NCBI RefSeq assembly: GCF_000621805.1
Contig: NZ_JHXH01000002.1
Location: 1-64,000, forward strand
Length of the DNA stretch: 64,000 nucleotides
Reading direction: 5' to 3'
Source of the DNA: Ruminococcus sp. FC2018
GTDB taxonomy: Bacteria; Bacillota; Clostridia; Oscillospirales; Ruminococcaceae
Part shown: positions 58,222-64,000 of the stretch, piece after piece
Layout: every line of letters starts with the position of its first letter
Position numbering within the stretch: the stretch's first letter is position 1
The notes under the pieces: generated by a model
Seen by the model: only the letters and a program-made list of their open reading frames with translations
Database searches by the model: none
What the model was told of the DNA's origin: nothing
Position numbers and translations under genes: made by a program

Positions 58222-58239
58222 ATGTAGTTTATACTACAT
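58222..58239. promoter_or_regulatory. Palindrome ahead of exported protein promoter
   Basis: ATGTAGT-TTAT-ACTACAT, seven-base arms, 20 bases upstream of the -35 at 58259; a place for an activator or repressor. Confidence 0.5.
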
Positions 58240-58258
58240 TTGAGAGGCGATTTGATTG

Positions 58259-58287
58259 TTGATTTTAACTAAAATGTGTGCTATCTT
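58259..58287 (+). promoter_or_regulatory. Promoter of exported protein gene
   Basis: TTGATT, 17-bp spacer ending in TGC, TATCTT. Confidence 0.65.
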
Positions 58288-58378
58288 ATACACAGAACAA
58301 AAAAGCTGGACAAAACAGAAAACAAAAAAAGAACAAAAGATAACAAATGGATAAACCAAGAAAAAGGAGGGAAGCTGA

Positions 58379-59095
58379 ATGAGAGACTGTGACAAGAAAA
58401 CAAAGACAGACAGAACAAACCCCAAGCTGGTAGTTTCACTGTGCTCAGGGTTTGTTGCACTTGCAATGCTCACAGGGGTCGCAGTGTTCACCGCATCAGC
58501 TTCCGGAGTTTCACAAAACCGTCCCAAGACGGTGAAAGCTGCCGAGGTGACGCAGTCACAGTCAGATTACCGGGATATCCTGCTGGCACAGCAAAGGTCA
58601 GATAATATGACAAAGGTCAAGTCTTCCGGGTCCGGCACTCAGCTGGCAGCAGGTGCTCAGGACAGCAGAAAAACCGCTGACAGCAGTTCGCAAGACGAAG
58701 CGTACAAAAGAAATTATATATACTACGTTCCGGCACAAGCCCACAAAACAGTAAAAAACAAAGAGGATCTTACAGGCAGATATATTGAAAAAGAAAACAA
58801 GAACATTCAGATAGAATTTTCAAAGAATGACAATAAGTCCTACCGCTGCGTGGTAACTAAGGATGAGTCGGAAAAAGGAAAGGCAGTATACGAATTTATA
58901 TGCACCACAGGTGATTCATATCTGACATATACAGGCGGTATCAGGTACCGTATCACTCAGAACGCTGTAACAAAGGCTCTTGAGAAGAAACAAGAGAGCA
59001 AGGATCATTGCGGAAAGATCTATCTCAGCGAGTCGGGACTTACCTGGACCGACAGCGACGGATCCCACGGAACTTTCACACAGATCACGGACTAA
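58379..59095 (+). CDS. Exported hypothetical protein
   Basis: 238 residues. Basic N-terminus (RDCDKKTKTDRTNPK), a signal or anchor segment (about 17-41, LVVSLCSGFVALAMLTGVAVFTASA), a Ser/Gln-rich linker, and a C-terminal domain (about 130-238) with short strands: LTGRYIEKENKNIQIEFSK, SYRCVVTKDESEKGKAVYEF and IYLSESGLTWTDSDGSHGTFTQI, resembling small beta-barrel domains that end exported proteins. Cleavage after ASA is plausible. No family recognised. AAAAAGGAGGGAAGCTGA precedes ATG; a terminator follows. Confidence 0.8.
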   Translation: MRDCDKKTKTDRTNPKLVVSLCSGFVALAMLTGVAVFTASASGVSQNRPKTVKAAEVTQSQSDYRDILLAQQRSDNMTKVKSSGSGTQLAAGAQDSRKTADSSSQDEAYKRNYIYYVPAQAHKTVKNKEDLTGRYIEKENKNIQIEFSKNDNKSYRCVVTKDESEKGKAVYEFICTTGDSYLTYTGGIRYRITQNAVTKALEKKQESKDHCGKIYLSESGLTWTDSDGSHGTFTQITD

Positions 59096-59147
59096 GCCCA
59101 AAATTCCCCCCAAAGGAATTTTCCATATATTCTCTCCCCCTTTTCAG

Positions 59148-59179
59148 ACGCTCGTAATAATACGGGCGTTATTTTTTTT
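59148..59179 (+). terminator. Terminator of exported protein gene
   Basis: ACGCTCGT / ACGGGCGT hairpin (one T.G pair) followed by TATTTTTTTT. Confidence 0.85.
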
Positions 59180-59254
59180 GAAAAAAGCGGTATTTAAACT
59201 TGGTTTTAAGCAGGCAGATTATACTGTGTTCAGAAAAAGAAAGAGGGTGACAAA

Positions 59255-60523
59255 ATGTTCGTAAAAAAAACAAGACTTCTGGTAGCTGTTCTTGCCATTT
59301 GTATGCTGGCAGCAGGCTGTGCGGATTCCTCCGGCTCATCGTCGCAGGACTTGTCCGAGGCGGGACAGGAAAGCTCCGTTTCCGTATCGGCTGACAGCGA
59401 GGGATCGTCCGAGGGCGACAGCAGCTCGCAGAAGGAAAAAAAGTCAAAGAGCAAAACAGACAGCTCGGCAGGCTCTGATGATACCTCTGCGGATACCTCC
59501 ACAGGAGCAAGTGAAAAGAGCAGGAGCAAAAAGGACAGCTCACAAAGCTCAGGGGATAACAGCGGTTCTTCCTCCACAGGGAAAAAGTCCAAAAAGAGCA
59601 AAAAGAGCAAGACCGAAAGCGGCTCTGACAGCAGCTCAGGTTCGTCGGAGAAAAAGTCAAAGAGCAAATCCTCGGCGGACAGCTCAAAAGGAAGTAACGA
59701 CAGCGCTTCTGCCACATCGGGCAGCGGCGCTTCCGCTTCTTCAAAAAAGAGCCGATCAAAGGTGAAAAAATCAAAGAGCACCTCAAGTGAAAGTGCTTCG
59801 GATACACAAAAAAGCAAGTCTGCAAAGACAAAGTCACAAAGCTCGTCAACCACTTCGGACAGCACCGTGAGCAGTGCTCAGTCATCTCAGGACAGCAGCA
59901 CTCAGACGATGACGGATACCGCAGCGGAAGCTCAGACTGACCTGAGTGTGCAGACACCGGTCGAGACGGAGCAGGATCAAAGCGCACAGGAAACCTCGCC
60001 AAGCGAGCAGACACAGGAAAATACCGCTGATATTGAAGCTGACGGCGAAAATGAGCAGACAGACCAGAATGAACAGCAGGAGCAGACCACGGACGAAAAT
60101 ATAAATGGATCCGAGGACACAGAAAGCGTGCAGCAGCCTGCTGACGCTGAAAACATACAGGACGAGGACCCGTCGCCGCAGGAGCAGACATCTGATACCG
60201 AAAACGAAGAAGAGGGCGGTGAAAATGAGCAGACAGACCAGAATGAACAGCAGGAGCAGACCACGGACGAAAATATAAATGGATCCGAGGACACAGAAAG
60301 CGTGCAGCAGCCTGCCGACGCTGAAAACATACAGGACGAGGACCCATCGCCGCAGGAGCAGACATCTGATACCGAAAACGAAGAAGAGGGCGGCGAAAAT
60401 GAGCAAACAGACCAAGAACAGCAGCAGGATCTGACCACGGACGAAAACAGCGATGAAGCCGAGAGCACCGGCAGCGAGCAGCAGGAGGATCAGGACACAC
60501 AGGATACACCGACAAAAACATAG
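59255..60523 (+). CDS. Ser/Lys/Asp-rich lipoprotein with 58-residue tandem repeats
   Basis: 422 residues. Lipoprotein signal LLVAVLAICMLAAGC (lipobox LAAGC), then a Ser/Lys/Asp-rich low-complexity region (about 25-215) with repeated KSKKSKKSK-like blocks, and an acidic Gln/Glu/Thr-rich region. Residues 265-380 are two tandem copies of a 58-residue unit, with a partial third. No globular domain can be seen, so it is likely a flexible, charged rod on the outer face, perhaps a spacer, an adhesin stalk or a wall-associated polymer. AAAGAGGGTGACAAA precedes ATG. Strong codon repetition makes it prone to length change. Confidence 0.8.
   Translation: MFVKKTRLLVAVLAICMLAAGCADSSGSSSQDLSEAGQESSVSVSADSEGSSEGDSSSQKEKKSKSKTDSSAGSDDTSADTSTGASEKSRSKKDSSQSSGDNSGSSSTGKKSKKSKKSKTESGSDSSSGSSEKKSKSKSSADSSKGSNDSASATSGSGASASSKKSRSKVKKSKSTSSESASDTQKSKSAKTKSQSSSTTSDSTVSSAQSSQDSSTQTMTDTAAEAQTDLSVQTPVETEQDQSAQETSPSEQTQENTADIEADGENEQTDQNEQQEQTTDENINGSEDTESVQQPADAENIQDEDPSPQEQTSDTENEEEGGENEQTDQNEQQEQTTDENINGSEDTESVQQPADAENIQDEDPSPQEQTSDTENEEEGGENEQTDQEQQQDLTTDENSDEAESTGSEQQEDQDTQDTPTKT
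60047..60450 (+). repeat. 174-bp tandem repeat inside the lipoprotein gene
   Basis: Unit 1 at 60047-60220, unit 2 at 60221-60394, both 174 bases and almost identical, then a diverging partial unit from 60395. 174 is divisible by three, so gain or loss of a unit keeps the frame. Confidence 0.9.
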
Positions 60524-60536
60524 TAAAATAACAACA

Positions 60537-60569
60537 GCCCGATGACCGTCAAGGTACATCGGGCGTTTT
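60537..60569. terminator. Bidirectional terminator
   Basis: GCCCGATG / CATCGGGC hairpin between the convergent lipoprotein genes, with GTTTTG on the right and an A/C-rich left side. Confidence 0.7.
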
Positions 60570-60580
60570 GCTGCATCTTG

Positions 60581-61237
60581 TTATTTTATTCCGTAGGTGG
60601 TGTTGTAATCGGCGACTCTGAAGGTAACAGGGAATTGTGTGCTTCCCACGGTGGAAAGCTTGACGGTGAAGATAAAGCCGTCCTTTTTGCCGTTAAAGAA
60701 CCTTGCCGAGCCTTTCCCGAAAGCAGGCACATTTTCCTCCAGTTTGTTCTCAGCCGGCAGCTTTTCTTTCAAGCATTTGATAAGCGCCTGTGAAACTGCG
60801 GTGGGCTCCACCTTATCGTCGTCATCACCGATAGAGTAATATATTCCTCCGAGCTTGCCGTCCTCCTTGTAGGAAAGGATCACCTTTACACTTGCCTCTC
60901 CGCCCAGCTTGACTCTGCCGGCAAAGACCTCCGACCTTTTGCCCAGGTCAAAGGTGAACTGTCCGCTGTAGTCTTCCACAGCATTTTTGTTGTCAAAAGC
61001 ACCGTTTGTCTTTGCGCTCACCTCATCGGCGGTAAGACCTATGAACTGTGTGCTGCCCTCTCCCATAAAAGCACCAAGAAAATCAGCCTCTTCAACTACC
61101 TTGCCCTTTTCCGCATTGCTTGAGGATGAGGACAATGTCACCTTTTCTCCCTCTGTCCTTGAAGAGCTGTCGCCGCAGGACGCAAATGCACTCAGGGCAA
61201 CAACAGCTGATAAAACAGCAATAACTATTTTTTTCAC
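60581..61237 (-). CDS. Lipoprotein of unknown function
   Basis: 218 residues from a GTG at 61237 with AAGGGGGAG seven bases ahead; the longer frame to 61324 covers the promoter. Lipoprotein signal (KKIVIAVLSAVVALSAFASC), a Ser-rich linker and a domain of about 160 residues with strand-rich pattern: TAD.VSAKTNGAFDNKN, GQFTFDLGKRSEVFAGRVKLGGEASVKVILSYKEDGKLGGIYYSIGDD and a C-terminal FTVKLSTVGSTQFPVTFRVADY. No family recognised. Opposite in direction to the PP2C gene, sharing a control region with it. Confidence 0.8.
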   Translation of the reverse strand: MKKIVIAVLSAVVALSAFASCGDSSSRTEGEKVTLSSSSSNAEKGKVVEEADFLGAFMGEGSTQFIGLTADEVSAKTNGAFDNKNAVEDYSGQFTFDLGKRSEVFAGRVKLGGEASVKVILSYKEDGKLGGIYYSIGDDDDKVEPTAVSQALIKCLKEKLPAENKLEENVPAFGKGSARFFNGKKDGFIFTVKLSTVGSTQFPVTFRVADYNTTYGIK

Positions 61238-61265
61238 TTTAACTCCCCCTTGTGATATTTTATAA

Positions 61266-61294
61266 ATGATAGCACATTTTATTTGAAAAATCAA
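61266..61294 (-). promoter_or_regulatory. Promoter of lipoprotein gene
   Basis: Minus strand TTGATT, 17-bp spacer ending in TGC, TATCAT, about 30 bases ahead of the GTG. Confidence 0.7.
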
Positions 61295-61317
61295 GGGTAT
61301 TTTAATACCTGTAAAAG

Positions 61318-61346
61318 TTGACAATCAAAGGGTATAAGTGTATAAT
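61318..61346 (+). promoter_or_regulatory. Promoter of PP2C - kinase operon
   Basis: TTGACA, 17-bp spacer ending in GTG, TATAAT, about 40 bases ahead of the PP2C ATG. Confidence 0.85.
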
Positions 61347-61384
61347 ACATTCAGGTATGCAAATTTTCTTTTACGAGGTAGGCA

Positions 61385-62101
61385 ATGGAGTATTTTTATA
61401 AGGCGTATTCCCACACAGGAAACAGAGATAAAAATGAGGACAGCTTTTCCCTGCGCCAAGGGGAAGGCGTACTTTGTGCCGCCCTTGCAGACGGCATGGG
61501 CGGATTCGGAGGGGGAGAGATAGCCTCCCAAACGGTGATACAAGCCTTTGAGCAGGCGTTTGACCTTGACCCTATGACCCAGCCCTGCCGGATCGTTTTA
61601 AATGCCAATGAGATGATACTTCAAAAGCAAAAAGAGCTTGGAAATAAAATGAAGACCACCGCAGCGGTGGTGAGGATAGATGCCCAAGGGGCACATATAG
61701 CCCATGTGGGAGACAGCAGGGTGTATGCCTTCAAAAACGGCAGGATAGTGATGCGGACCGTTGACCACAGCGCAGCCCAGATGAGCGTGGACGTGGGGGA
61801 GATAACTGCCGATGAGATACGAACCCACCCGGACAGATGCGTGCTTACCAAAGCGCTTGGCTCATCCCGGGAGCTCAGACCTGCACAGGCGCAGCTTCCT
61901 GCGGACAGCTTTGACTGTATGCTCATATGCTCCGACGGGTTCTGGGGGAGCGTTACGGAAAGTGAAATGTGCCTGTGCCTTGCCCAAAGCCAAACCCCCG
62001 GGCAGTGGCTTGAGCTTATGCAGAGCGTAAGGCAGAACAATATCTCACAGGATGATGATAACAATACGGCGATTGCCATAATGAAACAAAGGGAGGGATA
62101 A
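61385..62101 (+). CDS. PP2C-type protein phosphatase
   Basis: Removes phosphate from Ser/Thr residues, Mn/Mg-dependent, cytosolic. 238 residues. Motifs: RDKNEDSF with Glu18-Asp19, ALADGMGGFGGGEIAS with Asp36-Gly37, THVGDS-type AHVGDSRVYAF with Asp110, LICSDGFW with Asp184, and DDDNNTAIAI at the end. All metal-binding acids are there. Slightly short beside PrpC/Stp (about 245). CGAGGTAGGCA precedes ATG. The kinase gene begins three bases after its stop, so kinase and phosphatase form one operon, the common bacterial pairing. Confidence 0.93.
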   Translation: MEYFYKAYSHTGNRDKNEDSFSLRQGEGVLCAALADGMGGFGGGEIASQTVIQAFEQAFDLDPMTQPCRIVLNANEMILQKQKELGNKMKTTAAVVRIDAQGAHIAHVGDSRVYAFKNGRIVMRTVDHSAAQMSVDVGEITADEIRTHPDRCVLTKALGSSRELRPAQAQLPADSFDCMLICSDGFWGSVTESEMCLCLAQSQTPGQWLELMQSVRQNNISQDDDNNTAIAIMKQREG

Positions 62102-62104
62102 GCG

Positions 62105-64000
62105 ATGCTGTGTATGTACTGTATGAAGGATATGGAGCAGACTGCACAGGTGTGCCCGCATTGCGGCAGCAGCAGGAGCTATTCGGTGCCTCCCCACAGA
62201 CTTATCCCGGGTACAATGCTTGCCCAAAGATATATCGTGGGCGTGGCAAAGGGCGAGGGCGGCTTCGGTATAACCTATGCAGGCAAGGATACACGCCTTG
62301 ACAGGATAGTTGCTGTAAAGGAATATTTCCCCTCGGGACTTGTGAACAGAAATGCCACAGTCTCTCCCGTGGTGACAAGGACAACGGAGGAAAACGGCGC
62401 TGATGCCTTTGAAAGGGGCAGAGAAAGATTCCTTAACGAGGCAAAGACCCTTGCTAAATTTTCCGGGGAACTGGGCGTTGTACATATCCTTGACTTCTTT
62501 GAGGAAAATGATACCGCATACATAGTTATGGAATACCTTGACGGAATGAGTCTGGGGGAGTACCTTAAAGTCAACGGCACAATGACAGCGGCGGACACGA
62601 TAACCATACTTATGCCCGTTATGCTGTCCTTGAAAAAGATACACAAGCAGGGACTTATCCACAGGGATATAAGCCCGTCAAACATAATGGTGCTTAAAAA
62701 CACCGTCAAGCTCATAGATTTCGGTGCGGCAAGACACGCCACAGGAAGCGGCAACAAGAGCATTTCGCTTATGCTCAAGCCCGGCTATGCCCCCGAGGAG
62801 CAGTACCGCAGCAAGGGAGTTCAGGGTCCCTGGACAGATGTTTATGCCCTTTGCGCCACCATTTACAAGTGCATTACAGGCGTTACTCCCGACGAGGCAA
62901 ATGACAGACTGCACTGTGATGAGTTAAAGACACCGTCACAGCTTGGAATAAACGTTGCTCCGTCCTTTGAAGCTGCGCTTATGAAGGGTATGAGCGTCCT
63001 GCAGCAGGACAGGTATCAGACTGTGGATGAGCTGCTTGAGGCTCTTACCGGCTTTGAAATATCCGACGACCCCAAGACGCTTGTGGGAGCTTCCGCAGGC
63101 AAAAAGGCATATGACCCCGAGGACGATAACCGCACCACCATGGTCTCTCAGCTTTCAAGCGAGGACAATGTTACACGCTTTGTCCCAAGGGAGCAGGCAG
63201 TGCAGCAGCAGGCTTACAGAGCACCTGTGCAGCCGCCGCAGTTTGCCCCCGAGCCGTCCTTCCCCGGAGCTGTGCAGGGATTTGCCCCCGGCAAGGAAAA
63301 CTCCGAGCTGGATAACAAGGTTGCCGACAGGATAAAAAAGCGCAGGCAGAAAAAGGCGCTTATGGCGTTTTTTATCATACTGCTGATAGTTATAATTGCG
63401 CTGGTGGTAATGGTGCTGGTGAAAAACTCCTCGGGCAAAACGGGAGGCTCTGACAGCAGCGGAAAGACGGTTACAAACAAAGACGGCGTTGCCATTACAA
63501 ACAGCAAGGTGGATATGGACCTGGAGTCAAGGTACGTGAACTTCTATAAAACAGCCGTTACCGTGGACAGCATAAAGGAAGTCAAAAACAACAGCAGCAT
63601 ACAAAGCATCTATATAAGTCAGTGCGAGGTCACCCAGGGTGCTATTGACGAGATAGGAGAGCTGGGGGATAGGATAAAGACACTGAGCATTGAGGAGAGC
63701 AAGGGCTTTGATGACCTTACCCCTGTTTCAAAGCTCACCAATCTTTACAGCCTTTCCATAAAAATGTGCGGACTGAAAAACGACGACTTCAAAAAGATAG
63801 ACACAAGCGCAATGAAGGGACTGGGATATGTTGACCTTACAGGCAACCCGGACCTTTCGGACATAAGCTTTTTGAAGGGCGGAGAAAAATCAATATATAC
63901 CCTGGGCATATCCTACACCGCCGTAAGCGACCTTTCTCAGATATCCGGCTTTGAAAAGCTCAGCAGGCTCACTGCGGAAAAGTGCAGGATATCCGATATA
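62105..64000 (+). CDS. Zinc-ribbon Ser/Thr protein kinase with membrane helix and leucine-rich repeats, partial
   Basis: 632 residues are visible and the frame is still open at the right edge. N-terminal zinc ribbon (Cys3, Cys6, Cys17, Cys20), kinase domain (about 43-315) with glycine loop GEGGFGITY, Lys72 (VAVKEYF), HRDISPSN (Asp188, Asn193), DFG at 205-207 and APEEQY. A Pro/Gln-rich linker follows, then one membrane helix (about 418-439) and an exported part with Ser/Gly linker and leucine-rich repeats from about 480 (DLTPVSKLTNLYSLSIKMCGL, MKGLGYVDLTGNPDLSDISFL). In place of PASTA domains the outer sensor is an LRR. The ATG stands three bases after the PP2C stop. Confidence 0.92.
   Translation, partial: MLCMYCMKDMEQTAQVCPHCGSSRSYSVPPHRLIPGTMLAQRYIVGVAKGEGGFGITYAGKDTRLDRIVAVKEYFPSGLVNRNATVSPVVTRTTEENGADAFERGRERFLNEAKTLAKFSGELGVVHILDFFEENDTAYIVMEYLDGMSLGEYLKVNGTMTAADTITILMPVMLSLKKIHKQGLIHRDISPSNIMVLKNTVKLIDFGAARHATGSGNKSISLMLKPGYAPEEQYRSKGVQGPWTDVYALCATIYKCITGVTPDEANDRLHCDELKTPSQLGINVAPSFEAALMKGMSVLQQDRYQTVDELLEALTGFEISDDPKTLVGASAGKKAYDPEDDNRTTMVSQLSSEDNVTRFVPREQAVQQQAYRAPVQPPQFAPEPSFPGAVQGFAPGKENSELDNKVADRIKKRRQKKALMAFFIILLIVIIALVVMVLVKNSSGKTGGSDSSGKTVTNKDGVAITNSKVDMDLESRYVNFYKTAVTVDSIKEVKNNSSIQSIYISQCEVTQGAIDEIGELGDRIKTLSIEESKGFDDLTPVSKLTNLYSLSIKMCGLKNDDFKKIDTSAMKGLGYVDLTGNPDLSDISFLKGGEKSIYTLGISYTAVSDLSQISGFEKLSRLTAEKCRISDI

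Larger units (their letters stand above)
58025..58378. other. Divergent control region tetR-type gene / exported protein gene
   Basis: 354 bases. Holds the tetR-type promoter (58084-58112), an A/T-rich tract, the palindrome ATGTAGT-TTAT-ACTACAT (58222-58239), the promoter of the exported protein gene (58259-58287) and a 60-base A-rich leader ending in AAAAAGGAGGG. No other gene seen. Confidence 0.6.

Noticed and set aside
58222-58239. BlaI/MecI-type operator
   Set aside because: The arms read ATGTAGT...ACTACAT, the reverse of the ACTACA..TGTAGT order of those operators; kept only as an unnamed palindrome.
59169-60559. Leftward frames of up to 450 codons
   Set aside because: Antisense to the low-complexity lipoprotein gene; the repeats keep other frames open by chance.
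1-64000. CRISPR array, prophage, restriction or toxin-antitoxin system
   Set aside because: No repeat-spacer pattern, no phage structural genes and no recognisable defence genes were found on either strand.

Overview
The window looks like chromosomal DNA of a low-to-mid GC, strictly anaerobic Firmicute of the Ruminococcus / Oscillospirales type. This rests on Shine-Dalgarno-rich genes with frequent GTG/TTG starts, a GH5_2-type cellulase lipoprotein, type III pantothenate kinase (coaX), NadA, families typical of clostridia (DUF421/DUF4363, DUF4364, DUF6472, C_GCAxxG_C_C) and a noc-parA-parB locus with perfect parS palindromes. The assignment is inference from gene content; no 16S rRNA is present. 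Apart from one IS3-type end at the left edge I see no prophage, CRISPR array or classical defence island.

Layout. 1-329: end of an IS3-family element. 0.35-8 kb: a zinc-ribbon membrane protein, a DUF421/DUF4363 pair, cardiolipin synthase, a coiled-coil membrane protein, then a leftward TatD - glycosyltransferase - SseB operon. 9-14 kb: leftward tRNA/rRNA modification block mnmE - (DinB-like) - mnmG - rsmG. 14-19 kb: YfhO membrane protein with a Nudix hydrolase, and a secreted CAP protein. 19-22 kb: chromosome-segregation locus noc (leftward), parA-parB (rightward) with three parS sites, suggesting that the origin region is not far. 22-29 kb: ZIP transporter, Rrf2 regulator, purC, a protein built from a duplicated domain plus zinc ribbon, L,D-transpeptidase, M23 peptidase. 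30-36 kb: hflX and the shikimate run aroB - orf - aroA - aroC, then a DUF4364 gene. 36-38.6 kb: EAL phosphodiesterase and a companion protein. 38.6-42.4 kb: leftward coaBC - cca - vanZ - mtnN. 42.5-45 kb: divergent panT-like ECF S component - coaX - nadA behind a structured leader. 45-52.7 kb: EamA exporter, cellulase, hpt, ABM monooxygenase, two cation antiporters, MarR, DUF6472 and tRNA-Ser(GGA). 53-58 kb: ArsR and a redox protein, a membrane EAL protein with a decayed GGDEF, an oxidoreductase with a TetR regulator. 58.4-64 kb: four exported or signalling proteins ending in a PP2C phosphatase and a Ser/Thr kinase with leucine-rich repeats that runs off the right edge.

How the genes fit together. 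CoA synthesis (putative pantothenate import, CoaX, CoaBC) is gathered around one divergent control region, with NAD synthesis (nadA) joined to it. Two EAL proteins but no intact GGDEF cyclase are visible, so the window encodes c-di-GMP removal rather than synthesis. Several proteins share the plan zinc ribbon - membrane segment - exported domain, and the PP2C/kinase pair at the right edge combines that plan with reversible phosphorylation, which suggests an envelope-sensing system. Almost every promoter I could read has a 17-bp spacer and most have a TG extended -10. Many gene starts were moved inward from the longest open frame to the codon best placed behind a ribosome binding site.
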